Source: Thermodesulfobium acidiphilum (GTDB lineage Bacteria > Thermodesulfobiota > Thermodesulfobiia > Thermodesulfobiales > Thermodesulfobiaceae). Taken from it: 64,000 nt of DNA. Where the stretch lies: NCBI RefSeq assembly GCF_003057965.1, contig NZ_CP020921.1, forward strand, positions 1,623,001-1,687,000. The letters are read 5' to 3'. The notes under the pieces were generated by a model. That model was given only the letters and a program-made list of their open reading frames with translations, did not search any database and was not told where the DNA came from. The translations under genes and the position numbers were made by a program. This document shows, in pieces, positions 1 to 10,307 of the stretch; position 1 is the stretch's first letter, and every line of letters begins with the position of its first letter.

Positions 1-52
1 GGTTAAGAAGTGTGCCTAAAGCCAGGATACCCAAGAATTCTCTCCTGTTCAA
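1..52 (-). CDS. Start of a Tat-exported protein, cut by left edge
   Basis: Only the first 17 codons are inside the window. The reading frame opens with TTG at 52 and is preceded, 5 nt away, by GGAGG at 58-62. The encoded start is NRREFLGILALG after the initiator, which fits the twin-arginine consensus (RR, then x-F-L) followed by a hydrophobic stretch. The protein is therefore probably folded in the cytoplasm and exported, as is typical of redox enzymes with cofactors. The mature protein lies outside the window, so its function cannot be told. Confidence 0.5.
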   Translation of the reverse strand, partial: MNRREFLGILALGTLLN

Positions 53-146
53 GTCAACCTCCTTAAATGTAGTAAAATATTAAATTATTGCTTAATTATA
101 ATGTCAAACAAAGCTATTTTACAAGTAGATTTTGGAGGTAATATAA

Positions 147-803
147 ATGAGGTTTACAATAATGTGGGATTTTGACGGAACAATTGCCGACACTACCGAT
201 CTAATAATAGAATCTTATCAGCAAACCTTCAAACACTTTTTTGGATTCGAATACCCAAGAGAAAAGATATTAAGCGTTTTTTCTCTCCCTATGAGAGAGA
301 GCTTTATAGCGCTTGGCTTCGAAGAGGATATCATAGACAGAATGTTAAATTACTATCGACAATACCATGAATCTGTATTCTCTTCCAGAATAAAGGCATA
401 TCCAGGAGCAAGAGAAATTATTGAAGAACTTTCAAAAGAGGGCGTCGTTCAGGCAATTGTAACTTCTAGAAGACGCCGTACCACATATGAAGGAATACAA
501 CATCTTAAAATTGCGGAATTTATTCAAGAAGTAGTATGTAGCGAAGACGTTATTCGAACAAAGCCTGACCCAGAACCAATCGAAAAAGTTTTGGAAAGAA
601 CTAACGCTGACAAAAAAACATCGTTCATGATTGGTGATAGCCAGTACGATCAAATGGCTGCAAAACAAGCTAATATAAAATTTCTTGGAGCCTTATGGGG
701 ACCAAGACCAGAAAGCTTATATCCTGACAAAAATTCTTTTTTGATAAGTGACTTTAAAGAGGTTAAAAATTATGTTTTTTGTTATAATGATAAAATTCTA
801 TAA
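147..803 (+). CDS. HAD-superfamily hydrolase (phosphoglycolate phosphatase-like)
   Basis: 218 residues, the usual length of subfamily IA HAD phosphatases. All four HAD motifs are visible: D8-F-D10-G-T (nucleophile and general acid), VTSR at 105-108, the lysine in KPDP near 139, and GDSQYD at 163-168 (metal-binding acids). A helical cap lies between motifs I and II. The enzyme should hydrolyse a small phosphomonoester in the cytoplasm. The closest type is Gph/PpaX-like, but the substrate cannot be read from sequence. The ATG has GGAGG at 135-139 upstream. fabI follows after 24 nt on the same strand, so the two are likely co-transcribed. Confidence 0.85.
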   Translation: MRFTIMWDFDGTIADTTDLIIESYQQTFKHFFGFEYPREKILSVFSLPMRESFIALGFEEDIIDRMLNYYRQYHESVFSSRIKAYPGAREIIEELSKEGVVQAIVTSRRRRTTYEGIQHLKIAEFIQEVVCSEDVIRTKPDPEPIEKVLERTNADKKTSFMIGDSQYDQMAAKQANIKFLGALWGPRPESLYPDKNSFLISDFKEVKNYVFCYNDKIL

Positions 804-827
804 CTTAAAAAAATAAGGAGGTATGTA

Positions 828-1616
828 GTGGGTATATTAGATGGCAAAAAAGCTCTCATTTTTGGTCTTGCTAATGATAAGAGCATCGCATGGGGCATTT
901 CGAAGGCATTTAAGGAAGAAGGGGCTGAGCTCGCTCTCACCTATCTCCCTGTCATGGAAAAAAGGGTTAAACCGCTCGCAGAAAACCTTAAGGCTAAAAT
1001 TGTTCTTCCTTGTGACGTAAATAAAAATGATGATCTAAAAGCAGTTCATGATTCAATAAAAAATGAATGGGGTTTAATCGACATATTAGTACACTCGGTA
1101 GCATATGCTCCAAAAGAAGAATTCGAAGAAGGCCTGCTACAAACAACAAGAGAAGGCTTTAAAATAGCAATGGAAACCAGTTGCTACTCGCTAATTGCTA
1201 TGTGTAATGCTTTTTACCCCCTTATGCAGGGGCGTGAGGCATCGGTTATAACAATGACATATTATGGGGCAGAAAAAGTTGTGCCTCACTATAATATAAT
1301 GGCAGTTTGTAAAGCTGCTCTCGAAGCATCGGTCAGGTTTCTCGCATATGACCTCGGTCCAAAAAAGATTAGAATAAACGCAATTTCTGCAGGCCCGATT
1401 AAAACTCTTGCAGCCTTTGGCATAAAGGGTTTTAGTGAACTACTAAAACATAACGAGCAAAATTCTCCACTTATGAGAACAGTCACAATTGAAGATGTAG
1501 GAAATCTCGCTTCTTTTTTGGCATCAGATAGATCTAAAAATATTACAGGCGATATTATTTATGTAGATGCGGGTTATCATGTTATGGGAACTCCTAGGGC
1601 TCCAGAAGATTTATAA
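828..1616 (+). CDS. fabI: Enoyl-[acyl-carrier-protein] reductase FabI
   Basis: NAD(P)H-dependent reductase for the last step of each round of fatty-acid elongation (type II synthesis, cytoplasm). It is a short-chain dehydrogenase fold of 262 residues, equal in length to E. coli FabI. The FabI-type cofactor motif GLANDKSIAWG is at 13-23. The FabI-specific catalytic spacing Y155-x6-K162 is present, with Y145 in the place of the other conserved tyrosine. The GTG start is fixed by AAGGAGGT at 815-822. A hairpin terminator follows the gene. Confidence 0.95.
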   Translation: MGILDGKKALIFGLANDKSIAWGISKAFKEEGAELALTYLPVMEKRVKPLAENLKAKIVLPCDVNKNDDLKAVHDSIKNEWGLIDILVHSVAYAPKEEFEEGLLQTTREGFKIAMETSCYSLIAMCNAFYPLMQGREASVITMTYYGAEKVVPHYNIMAVCKAALEASVRFLAYDLGPKKIRINAISAGPIKTLAAFGIKGFSELLKHNEQNSPLMRTVTIEDVGNLASFLASDRSKNITGDIIYVDAGYHVMGTPRAPEDL

Positions 1617-1621
1617 AAAAT

Positions 1622-1669
1622 AAGCCTGTGATTTATGAATGTTTTTGTGTTTCATAGATCACAGGCCTT
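1622..1669. terminator. Bidirectional hairpin terminator between fabI and amtB
   Basis: AAGCCTGTGAT at 1622-1632 pairs with ATCACAGGCCTT at 1658-1669. The stem extends inward through TTATGAA/TTCATAG with one mismatch. It lies between two convergent genes. The short A/T-rich flanks on both sides suit either direction. Confidence 0.75.
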
Positions 1670-1696
1670 AAAACTATCTAATTTGAATACATGTTA

Positions 1697-3103
1697 TTAG
1701 AATTCATAAGCTGATTCCTCGTGTTCGCTTTCATCGAGACCCTTTATCTCAAATTCTCTTGAAACCCTTAAGCCAAAAAATCTTTTAATAAATAACCCGA
1801 TTAAGAGAGTTATCGTAAAACAATAAATTATAGCCACAGATACACCTATTATTTGAAAAATAATCTGATGCACACCACCAAAAAAAAGTCCTTTTGCACC
1901 GTTTATTATAGGATTTGCAAATAAACCCAACGCCAGGCTCCCCCATATACCTGAAATCCCGTGGATACCAAATACGTCAAGGCTGTCATCGTAGTTAAAT
2001 TTTGGTTTGATATATGAAATAGCAGTGTAGCAAAAACAAGATGATATCATCCCAATAACAAAAGCGCTCGAAATATTCACATAGCCCACAGCAGGGGTAA
2101 TAGCACCAAGTCCTGCTATAGAACCCGATATTGCCCCTAAAACAGTTGCCTTCTTATCCTTTATGAGATCGATTGCCATCCATGTCAAAAGACCAACAGA
2201 GGCTGCCATATTTGTATTTATAAAAGCATCAACTGCAAGTTGGCCCGAAGAAAGAGCGCTCCCTGCATTAAATCCAAACCAACCAAACCATAAAAGACCT
2301 GCACCAACAACTGAATAACCCAACTGATGCGGCAAAATCCTCATATCCTTTCTCCTACCGAGAATCAAACACATTGCAAGAGCAGAAATTCCTGCGCTAA
2401 TATGAACCACAATACCGCCGGCAAAATCTAATACTCCTAATTTGGCAAGCCATCCACCGCCCCATACCCAGTGGACAAGAGGGATATAAACAAAGGTAAT
2501 CCATAAAACTGTAAATATTATCCAGCTCTTAAATTTTATTCTCTCTACAAGTGCGCCAGAAATAAGAGAAACAGTAATAGCTGCAAATGTCATCTGATAA
2601 ACTGCAAAAAGAATTATAGGTATAGAGCCAGAAAGAGACGTAATATGAGAGAAAAAGATGTCTGAAAAAGTACCTATTATACCAAAAACATCTTTGCCAA
2701 AAGCCAGTGGAAAACCAAAAACAAACCACATAACAGAAACAATAGCATATGAAACGATAGACATCAGCATCGTGTTAAGGGCGCTTAATTTTTTAACCAA
2801 TCCACTGTAAAAAAGAATTAGCCCAGGAAATGTCATAAACATTACAAGCGCCGTAGAAACCATCATCCAGGCAGTATCAGCGCCATTAAGTTCGGGAGTA
2901 GGTGTAGCATCGTCTGCATAGCTTACAGAACCAAAACTTTGAATGATAATTAGAGAAAAAAGAAAATAGCCAGTAAGTAAAATATATCTTAGATATGACG
3001 GAGGGGTTTTAAATAGGGGATTTGATTTTAAAGTAAAAATTCTGACTGCCAGCATTAAAGACATTATGAAAATAGTCGACAAGCCTTCAGGAACGCCAAA
3101 CAT
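1697..3103 (-). CDS. amtB: Ammonium transporter (Amt/MEP/Rh family)
   Basis: Inner-membrane channel for ammonium uptake, forming trimers gated by PII. The 468-residue protein has the usual eleven helices plus both pore histidines, H211 (in PLVHWVWGGGW) and H381 (in VFGIHGISGIWG). Residues 41-63 look like the cleavable signal segment seen in many Amt proteins, ending near SYA-DD. Unusually, about 40 residues with another hydrophobic segment precede it. The ATG at 3103 has a strong GGAGG upstream, so this longer start seems real. It lies 24 nt downstream of glnK, the standard glnK-amtB pair. Confidence 0.95.
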   Translation of the reverse strand: MFGVPEGLSTIFIMSLMLAVRIFTLKSNPLFKTPPSYLRYILLTGYFLFSLIIIQSFGSVSYADDATPTPELNGADTAWMMVSTALVMFMTFPGLILFYSGLVKKLSALNTMLMSIVSYAIVSVMWFVFGFPLAFGKDVFGIIGTFSDIFFSHITSLSGSIPIILFAVYQMTFAAITVSLISGALVERIKFKSWIIFTVLWITFVYIPLVHWVWGGGWLAKLGVLDFAGGIVVHISAGISALAMCLILGRRKDMRILPHQLGYSVVGAGLLWFGWFGFNAGSALSSGQLAVDAFINTNMAASVGLLTWMAIDLIKDKKATVLGAISGSIAGLGAITPAVGYVNISSAFVIGMISSCFCYTAISYIKPKFNYDDSLDVFGIHGISGIWGSLALGLFANPIINGAKGLFFGGVHQIIFQIIGVSVAIIYCFTITLLIGLFIKRFFGLRVSREFEIKGLDESEHEESAYEF

Positions 3104-3127
3104 ATTTTTTCCTCCTTAAATTAAATT

Positions 3128-3737
<610 letters not shown>

Positions 3738-4985
3738 TTATTTCTCAAGAAAAGCCAAGACTTCAGCATGAACAGTATTAGGAAAAAAATCAAAACCGTA
3801 AATCTTTTTCAGGGAGTACTTCTTTAATAGAAAAGATAGGTCTCTACCAAGAGTTACAGGGTTACATGAAAGATAAACAATCTTTTCCGGTAAAATTTTT
3901 AATAACTTATCCAAAACTATTTTCTTGATTCCATCTCTTGGCGGATCAAGGATAACAACGTCAGATTCTTTCAAAATATCTTCACTAACGCGTTCAGAAC
4001 TGGAAAAAATTGATATTACATTATTTGCATTAAGCGATCTTATATTTTTAACTGAATACAGATAAGAGTTTTTAAAAGACTCTACTAAATAAACTTTACT
4101 TGCTGAATCCCTAAGGCTTAAACCAATAGAACCAACTCCCGAATATAAATCAACAATTTTCCCCACATTATTAATTTCGTTTCTAACAATTTCTAAGGCT
4201 TTAGAAAATAATTCAATATTATTTTGAAAGAAACAGTCATAACCATACTTTATCTTAGTTCCCAAAAGATCTTGTTCTATGAAGTCTCGGCCATATACTT
4301 TTTTATTATTATCTGCAATCACAATAAGGCCAGCTAAATCTTCAATTTCAGGCACCATGACTATATCAATATCAATTTTATTTTTTAAATAAATTATTCC
4401 TAATACTTGACCATTCGTACTCTTTCTAAAAACAATTTTTTCTAAAGCTTCTTTGCCAACATCCAAAGAGTTCAAATAATCTAAAAAACTATATGCAATA
4501 TAATTTACCTTATCATCTACCAGTTTGCAGCCATTTTCAAGAAGCACAAGATCCTTTGTTCCTCTTTTGTAAAAAGCATATTTAAGTTTAGAACAAGTAT
4601 TTTCCAATCTATATTCAATCTTTGTTCTATAACCATATATATTATAAGCCTTATAAAACGAATCAAGTTTAATATCCTTTCTGACTGTTTGGAATATTCC
4701 CTCCTCAATAATATCTGCTTTTAGTCTTATCTGATATTTATAATCTATAGTCTGCCAAGGCGAGCAACTTAGGTAGTGAGATTCTTTTGGAAGAATTCTA
4801 AATCTAGATGGCTCAATCACATTTACAAGCTCTGCTTCAATATAGTCTTTCTTTTCCCTTACAAACTTAACTTCAGCAACCTCGCCTGGTAAAACCCCAT
4901 AACAAAACACCACTTTTCCACAATTTTTTCCTAGAGCTCTACCAGAGCTGACAATCTTTTCAAATTTTATCGGCCACAATCGCAC
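3738..4985 (-). CDS. TrmA/RumA-family (uracil-5) RNA methyltransferase
   Basis: SAM-dependent methylation of uridine C5 in rRNA or tRNA. The order is an N-terminal TRAM domain (about 1-60), a central domain, then a Rossmann methyltransferase with VDLYSGVGSIGL, DPPRDG, the catalytic Cys374 in SCNPVTLGRDL and the general-base Glu in VHAEVL near the C-terminus. The four-cysteine iron-sulfur motif of classical RumA/RlmD is reduced to a single Cys in SCSPWQ, so a cluster is unlikely. The GTG start shares one base with the flhA stop (TAGTG), so it is translationally coupled to the flagellar unit. The target base cannot be assigned. Confidence 0.85.
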   Translation of the reverse strand: MRLWPIKFEKIVSSGRALGKNCGKVVFCYGVLPGEVAEVKFVREKKDYIEAELVNVIEPSRFRILPKESHYLSCSPWQTIDYKYQIRLKADIIEEGIFQTVRKDIKLDSFYKAYNIYGYRTKIEYRLENTCSKLKYAFYKRGTKDLVLLENGCKLVDDKVNYIAYSFLDYLNSLDVGKEALEKIVFRKSTNGQVLGIIYLKNKIDIDIVMVPEIEDLAGLIVIADNNKKVYGRDFIEQDLLGTKIKYGYDCFFQNNIELFSKALEIVRNEINNVGKIVDLYSGVGSIGLSLRDSASKVYLVESFKNSYLYSVKNIRSLNANNVISIFSSSERVSEDILKESDVVILDPPRDGIKKIVLDKLLKILPEKIVYLSCNPVTLGRDLSFLLKKYSLKKIYGFDFFPNTVHAEVLAFLEK

Positions 4986-7012
4986 TATTTCCTGATCGTC
5001 CCAATAACTTTAAGTTTTACACCTGGATCAAGTTCCTCAAAAGACATTATTGGTATCCTTGGCAGCGCCCTAAGCGTAAGTGCTCTAATGTGAGGTCTTA
5101 TTCTTGATGTTGTCAAAATTACAAACCTTTTACCCTGAGACAAAGCTTCTTGCGCTGATGAAGTGATATTGTTTACAACAGTTTGCGCCAATTGACTATC
5201 AAGAACTTTATTTTCAGCTAAATTAGAATAAATTTCACCTTCAAGATTGGCATCTATAACAATTGCGCTTATTTCTCCGGGAGAATCTTCATACATCTGA
5301 GTAATTGCCTTACCCAATCTCTTCCTAACAGCTTCAGTAAGTGAAGTTACATCCCTTAACTGTCTAGCATTATCAGCAAGAGCCTCAAAAATTGTAACCA
5401 TATCTCTGATAGATATTCCTTCACTCAACAGGGCGTGCAAAACCTTCTGAACGTCTCCAATTGACAATAGTTCCGGAATTACCTCTTCAACAAGTACTGG
5501 GTGAGTAGACTTTAAATTTTCAATAAGTACAGAGGTTTCCTGTCTTCCCAAAATTAAGACAGCATTAGCTTTTATAACTTCCGTCATATGAGTTACAATT
5601 ACCGACGACGGATCTACCACAGTGTATCCTGATAATTCAGCAACCTCTTTTTGTTCTAAGTCTATCCAAACTGCGTTAAGTCCAAAAACTGGCTCTTTAA
5701 CCTTAATTCCACTTATAGTAATTTCCTGACCAGCTGGGGGCATAGCAAGCAACTTATTCGGATAAGCATCTCCAAAAGCTACAATATTGCCCCTTATCTT
5801 AATCTGATACCTTGTAGAATTAAGTTGCAGATTATCCCTTACTCTAATTGGGGGAATAATGAATCCCATCTCTTCTGAAAGCCTTCTTCTAGTAAGAGCC
5901 AATCTGTGGAGTATACCTTCTCCTCTACTTATGTCAGCCAGCTGAACCAGTGCGTAGCCCATTTCAAGTTCCAGCGCCTCAACTCTTAAAATTGAGGGGT
6001 CAATTTCTACAGGAGGGAGACTAACAGGTGCTTCTACCTGAGTTTCCTCTTCAACAATCTCTTCTTTTCTAGCCCTTTGAATAAAATAATATCCTATAAA
6101 GCCAAAGAAAAGTGCAAGTATGAAAAAAGGCAATTTTGGCAAACCTGGAATCATTCCCATTATTAACATTATCAAAGCAGCAAAGAGTATAGCTGAAGGC
6201 TGTGCCACCATCTGAGTAAACGTATCAGTTCCTAAACCATCTTTGCTTGATGCCCTCGTTATGATTATTCCCGTAGACGTAGATAAGAGAAGCGCTGGAA
6301 TTTGAGAAACAAGACCTTCCCCTACAGTCAAAAGTGTATATGTGCTCAATGCCTTACTAATACTCATATTATGTTGCACTATACCTATAATAAAACCACC
6401 TATAATATTGATAAACATAATTACAATTGCAGATATAGCATCCCCTCTTACAAATTTTGATGCACCGTCCATACTACCATAGAAATCCGCCTCTCTCTGA
6501 ATGTTTTTTCTTCTTTCTCTTGCTTGTTCTTCGTTTATCAGACCAGCATTCAGATCTGCGTCGATGCCCATCTGTTTTCCTGGCATAGAATCCAACGTAA
6601 ACCTTGCTGCTACTTCTGCTGTACGAGTAGCACCGCTTGTAATAACCAGATATTGAATAACTATAAGAATTAAAAATATAATAAGACCAACAACATAATT
6701 TCCCCCAACTACAAATGTCCCGAAAGAATTTATTACTTCACCTGCAAAAGCATGTAATAATATCAGTCTGGTAGCCGCTATCTCTAAAGAAATCCTGAAT
6801 ATTGTCATTATCAAAATAAGCGTTGGAAAAACAGAAAAATCAAGAGGGGTTTTAACGCTTAGCGTTACCATAAGAGTAACGATCGAAAGTGAGATATTAA
6901 GGGAAAGCAAAATATCCATTAAAGTGGGAGGTAATGGAATCATCATAATTCCCAAAATCAACATAATTAATCCTGCTAGAACAGTTTCAGTTCGCGAAAA
7001 GATTACGCTCAT
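4985..7012 (-). CDS. flhA: Flagellar export gate protein FlhA
   Basis: Central membrane component of the flagellar type III export apparatus. It has 675 residues, close to the usual 690. About eight membrane helices lie in the first 320 residues, including the FHIPEP-family signature region (ISAIVIMFINIIGGFIIG and GDGLVSQIP-like GEGLVSQIPALLLSTSTGI). A charged linker and the cytoplasmic ring domain follow (VDPSSVIVTHMTEVIKANA and neighbouring conserved blocks). The partner flhB and fliPQR are not in this window. It is directly preceded by the fliJ-like gene with no gap. Confidence 0.96.
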   Translation of the reverse strand: MSVIFSRTETVLAGLIMLILGIMMIPLPPTLMDILLSLNISLSIVTLMVTLSVKTPLDFSVFPTLILIMTIFRISLEIAATRLILLHAFAGEVINSFGTFVVGGNYVVGLIIFLILIVIQYLVITSGATRTAEVAARFTLDSMPGKQMGIDADLNAGLINEEQARERRKNIQREADFYGSMDGASKFVRGDAISAIVIMFINIIGGFIIGIVQHNMSISKALSTYTLLTVGEGLVSQIPALLLSTSTGIIITRASSKDGLGTDTFTQMVAQPSAILFAALIMLIMGMIPGLPKLPFFILALFFGFIGYYFIQRARKEEIVEEETQVEAPVSLPPVEIDPSILRVEALELEMGYALVQLADISRGEGILHRLALTRRRLSEEMGFIIPPIRVRDNLQLNSTRYQIKIRGNIVAFGDAYPNKLLAMPPAGQEITISGIKVKEPVFGLNAVWIDLEQKEVAELSGYTVVDPSSVIVTHMTEVIKANAVLILGRQETSVLIENLKSTHPVLVEEVIPELLSIGDVQKVLHALLSEGISIRDMVTIFEALADNARQLRDVTSLTEAVRKRLGKAITQMYEDSPGEISAIVIDANLEGEIYSNLAENKVLDSQLAQTVVNNITSSAQEALSQGKRFVILTTSRIRPHIRALTLRALPRIPIMSFEELDPGVKLKVIGTIRK

Positions 7013-7465
7013 TTATATTAATTTCCGCTTTAACTCACGAATATTACTTGAAATTTCATCAATATGTGATTGATCTTCTTTAAAGAGTTGTTTTAGATAT
7101 AGCCGAAGGTGTTGCTCTTTAATTTTCTCCATAACCTTTTTTTTCATGTCTTTAAGCAAAAAATCAGATTTATCCTCCTTTGCTTTCAAGTAAGCAAAAT
7201 ACAATTCATCTCTCTTAACCCTTAGAAGTTCTTCTAATATATATAGATTGTTCAACAAAGCATTTATATTGTCCACGGTTGAACCGCTTTCCAAAGCAAG
7301 ATTTAATTCATTTCTCGCATTCAGAACCTTCTTAAAGATTAACTTATATTCATTTTCTTTGTCCATAAATTTTTTTAATGACTTTGAAAAAGCATTAAGT
7401 GAAAGATCTCTTTCTATTTCTCTGAATTTTTTTATCCTTTCAAATCTAAAAGCAAATTTCTTCAT
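7013..7465 (-). CDS. fliJ: FliJ-like flagellar coiled-coil protein
   Basis: 150 residues, almost entirely charged heptad-like helix (KKFAFRFERIKKFREIERDLSL, then repeated K/E/L patterns), the typical size and composition of FliJ, the stalk that links the FliI ATPase ring to FlhA. Sequence alone is weak evidence for this fast-evolving family. The call rests on the opening MKKF.FRFERI pattern and on its place between fliG and flhA. fliH and fliI, which normally lie between fliG and fliJ, are missing here. Its start overlaps the fliG stop. Confidence 0.7.
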   Translation of the reverse strand: MKKFAFRFERIKKFREIERDLSLNAFSKSLKKFMDKENEYKLIFKKVLNARNELNLALESGSTVDNINALLNNLYILEELLRVKRDELYFAYLKAKEDKSDFLLKDMKKKVMEKIKEQHLRLYLKQLFKEDQSHIDEISSNIRELKRKLI

Positions 7466-8472
7466 TAGTAGACAATCTCGTCTTCTCCGCCACGCGAGAT
7501 GACTATTGTGCCCGCTTCTTCAAGCCTTCTAATTATTGCTACAACTTTGCTTTGTGCCTCTTCTACTTGTTTTAGTCTAACAGGCCCCATATATTCCAAT
7601 TCCTCTTTTAACATCTGCGCAGCTCTTTGTGAGAGATTTTTCAAAATCCTCTCTTTTACTTCTTCAGAGCTACCTTTCAAGGCAACACTAAGATCCTTAG
7701 AATCAACTTCTCTTAAAACAACCTGTATCGAACGGTCATCAAGATTTACAATATCATCAAAAGTAAACATCAATTTTCTTACGTTTTCAGCTAACTCTGG
7801 ATCCTTTTCATCTAATGCCTCCAGAACTGATTTCTCAACAGCCCTACCTGATCTTGACAAAATCTGAGCCAAAGTTTGAACTCCTCCAACTTCTGTAAAA
7901 TCCTGACTAACAATGGTAGAGAGCTTCCTTTCAAGCACGCTCTCCACTTCACGTATGATATCAGGAGAAGTTCTATCCATTGTTGCTAATCTATAAGATA
8001 CGTCGGATTGAATAGCAGGTGGTAATTCGCTTAAGATCGTTCCCGCTTGCTCTGGCTTTAAGTGAGCAAGAACAAGTGCAATAGTTTGCGGATGTTCATT
8101 TTGAAGAAAGTTCAAGAGTTGTCTTGCATCAGCTTTTCTAGCAATCTCAAAAGGTCTTACCTGAAGTGAAGAAGAAAGTCTGGTCAAAATTTCTTGGGCC
8201 TTTTCTGGGCCAAATGCCTTTTCAAGAAGTTCTTTAGCATAACTTACTCCTCCTCTAGCAGCAATCTCTCTGGCATACATAGTCTGAAAAGCTTCTTCTA
8301 AAACTTCATCCACTTCACCAGTATCTATTTTTCCCAAACCAGCAATCTCAAGAGTTAAGAGTTCAACATCTTCATCAGAAAGGTGTTTCAGAACGTTGGC
8401 CGCCTCGTTTGGACCCAGTTGTAAAAGAAGCGCAGCAGCCTTTTGCCTATTTGTAAAACGTTGTCCTTTCAT
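7465..8472 (-). CDS. fliG: Flagellar motor switch protein FliG
   Basis: C-ring protein that binds the MS ring through its N-domain and interacts with the stator through its C-domain to make torque. The 335 residues hold all three domains: the N-terminal KAAALLLQLGPNEAANVLKHL block, the middle-domain EHPQTIALVLAHL motif, and the C-terminal charged torque helix around DDRSIQVVLREVDSKDLSVALKGS. The length is normal. It is tightly packed between fliF and the fliJ-like gene. Confidence 0.97.
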   Translation of the reverse strand: MKGQRFTNRQKAAALLLQLGPNEAANVLKHLSDEDVELLTLEIAGLGKIDTGEVDEVLEEAFQTMYAREIAARGGVSYAKELLEKAFGPEKAQEILTRLSSSLQVRPFEIARKADARQLLNFLQNEHPQTIALVLAHLKPEQAGTILSELPPAIQSDVSYRLATMDRTSPDIIREVESVLERKLSTIVSQDFTEVGGVQTLAQILSRSGRAVEKSVLEALDEKDPELAENVRKLMFTFDDIVNLDDRSIQVVLREVDSKDLSVALKGSSEEVKERILKNLSQRAAQMLKEELEYMGPVRLKQVEEAQSKVVAIIRRLEEAGTIVISRGGEDEIVY

Positions 8473-10020
8473 TTATTCCTCTCTCAACCACGTTTTTATG
8501 AGGTTGGCTACCTCTGATGGTTTCTCTTTCGCAAGTCTTTCAACCTCATCTCTTGCCTTTTTTCTTGCTAACTCTTCAGGAGTAAGAGGTTTTTCATGAA
8601 TTATTCCTTCAGCACCAACCGTCGCATCAAGAATTTGTGCGCCTCTTTGTTCTTGAGCCTTTCTTAAAGAAGCTATAGTTCTTCTTATGAATATGATAGC
8701 TATTATAGCAGCAATAATTATCGCAACCCACATGACAATGCTTTTTATCGTATCAATCAACTGCGCCTGCTGCATTGCCTGAAGCTCTTTTTGTTGATAT
8801 GTCCTATCGAAAGGCATAGCCTGTACGTCTACGCTATCGCCTCTTTGAGGCAATATACCTGCGGCATTAGATACAGCAGCAGTTAGTGCCTGAAGGTTTA
8901 CAGTTTGCGGTGTTCCGTCAACAATTACTGAAACAGTTAATCGCTTTATATCCCCTGAAGGATTCTTTATCATCTCTTCTTGCTTGTTTACGTCATAATT
9001 TGTAATCTCTTCCGTCTTCCTGCTCGAAGATGAAGAGGTTGGAGCTGGAGTTTGATAAGAAGGTATGCCTTGAGGAGCAGTTGTAGATGGTGTTTGAGGT
9101 GTAGTGTTCTGGCTTTTCGAAGTATCAGTAGTGACTTTGCTGGATATAACAATACCGCTTTGTCCCACTACAGGTGAATACGTTACTTTTTTAACTTCTG
9201 AAGAAGCCAGGTTTAGTTCAGCAGAAACCCTAACTACAGATTTTCCAGGGCCAAGCATTGTGTCCAACATTGTCTGTATCTTTCGCTGGATTTCGCTTTC
9301 ATATTTTCTTTTTACGTCAAGTTCTCTTTGAGAAAGTACGGATTTACTGAAGTTAAGATTTGCCGAAAGAAGTTCTCCTCTTGTATCCATAATAGTCACA
9401 TTTTCTGGCTTTAATCCTTCAACGGCTCTTGAGACTAAAAAAGCTATAGCTTCAGTCTCTTTTTCAGAAATGCTCTGACCTGGCTTTAAGTTTAGCATAA
9501 CTGAAGCAGAAGCCGGTATATCTTGAGAAACAAAAACTCCTGTTTTAGGAAGTACAATATGAACTCTTGCCCCTTCTACCCCGTTTATTTGAGAAATAGT
9601 CCTTGCAAGCTCGCCTTGAAGTGCCCTAACGTAATCAACCTTTTGAGTAAAATCCGTAGTAAAAAGGTTGTTTCTATCAAATATCTCAAAGCCAACTCCC
9701 GAACCTTCTGGGAGACCCTGCGCAGCCAAAGAGAGTCTTAGATCATAAACTTTATCCTTTGGTACTAAAATAGTTGTTCCAGAATCTTTTAATTCGTATG
9801 GAATTTTCTGCTCCTTAAGCTTTGTCACAATAGCTGCCGCATCGCTTGAGGAAAGATTAGTAAAAAGCGGCACCATCTGAGGTTTAAAAAAGAATAAAGA
9901 GGCAAATATAAGTAAAATAAAAACAAAAGAAGCTCCCGATAAGAGTAAAAAACGCTTCCCCGGTGACAACGCCAAAAATCTATCACGCAAGCTAAAAAAA
10001 AGCGCGCGAATTCTATCCAT
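8473..10020 (-). CDS. fliF: Flagellar MS-ring protein FliF
   Basis: Inner-membrane ring that forms the base of the flagellum. It has 515 residues with a first membrane helix at about 24-45, the ring-building motifs (YELKDSGTTILVP, GLPEGSGVGFEIFD, ALQGELARTI, GVEGARVHIVLP), a flexible Ser/Thr/Pro-rich loop near 290-340, a second membrane helix near 430-446, and a C-terminal tail that binds FliG. The gene order fliE-fliF-fliG is the classical one. Confidence 0.97.
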   Translation of the reverse strand: MDRIRALFFSLRDRFLALSPGKRFLLLSGASFVFILLIFASLFFFKPQMVPLFTNLSSSDAAAIVTKLKEQKIPYELKDSGTTILVPKDKVYDLRLSLAAQGLPEGSGVGFEIFDRNNLFTTDFTQKVDYVRALQGELARTISQINGVEGARVHIVLPKTGVFVSQDIPASASVMLNLKPGQSISEKETEAIAFLVSRAVEGLKPENVTIMDTRGELLSANLNFSKSVLSQRELDVKRKYESEIQRKIQTMLDTMLGPGKSVVRVSAELNLASSEVKKVTYSPVVGQSGIVISSKVTTDTSKSQNTTPQTPSTTAPQGIPSYQTPAPTSSSSSRKTEEITNYDVNKQEEMIKNPSGDIKRLTVSVIVDGTPQTVNLQALTAAVSNAAGILPQRGDSVDVQAMPFDRTYQQKELQAMQQAQLIDTIKSIVMWVAIIIAAIIAIIFIRRTIASLRKAQEQRGAQILDATVGAEGIIHEKPLTPEELARKKARDEVERLAKEKPSEVANLIKTWLREE

Positions 10021-10022
10021 AT

Positions 10023-10307
10023 TTATGTGATTATTCTAGACAGATCCTGATATGCTCCTATAAGCTCGCTTCTCACACTCATCAAAAGCTGCATGGAAAG
10101 AACTGCGTCCTCTTGTTTTATAAGAGCCGTGGGAAGATCGATCTGACCTGCTGCAAGCTGCTCTGCAGCGCGATCGCCTTCTTTAAGAGATGAATTCACG
10201 TTTCCCAAAAAATCCATCAAAGCATCTTTGAAGTTTGAAGTAGGTTCAGACTTCCAACTTAAATTAATTGGCATTATATTTGGGTTAATAGGTTCTATAG
10301 GTTTCAT
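10023..10307 (-). CDS. fliE: Flagellar hook-basal body protein FliE
   Basis: 94-residue rod adaptor that joins the MS ring to the rod. The conserved C-terminal half (DAVLSMQLLMSVRSELIGAYQDLSRI) is the FliE signature, and F-K-D-A-L-x-x-F-L lies in the centre. The start codon overlaps the flgC stop as ATGA, so the two are coupled. It is exported through the type III gate without a cleaved signal. Confidence 0.93.
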   Translation of the reverse strand: MKPIEPINPNIMPINLSWKSEPTSNFKDALMDFLGNVNSSLKEGDRAAEQLAAGQIDLPTALIKQEDAVLSMQLLMSVRSELIGAYQDLSRIIT

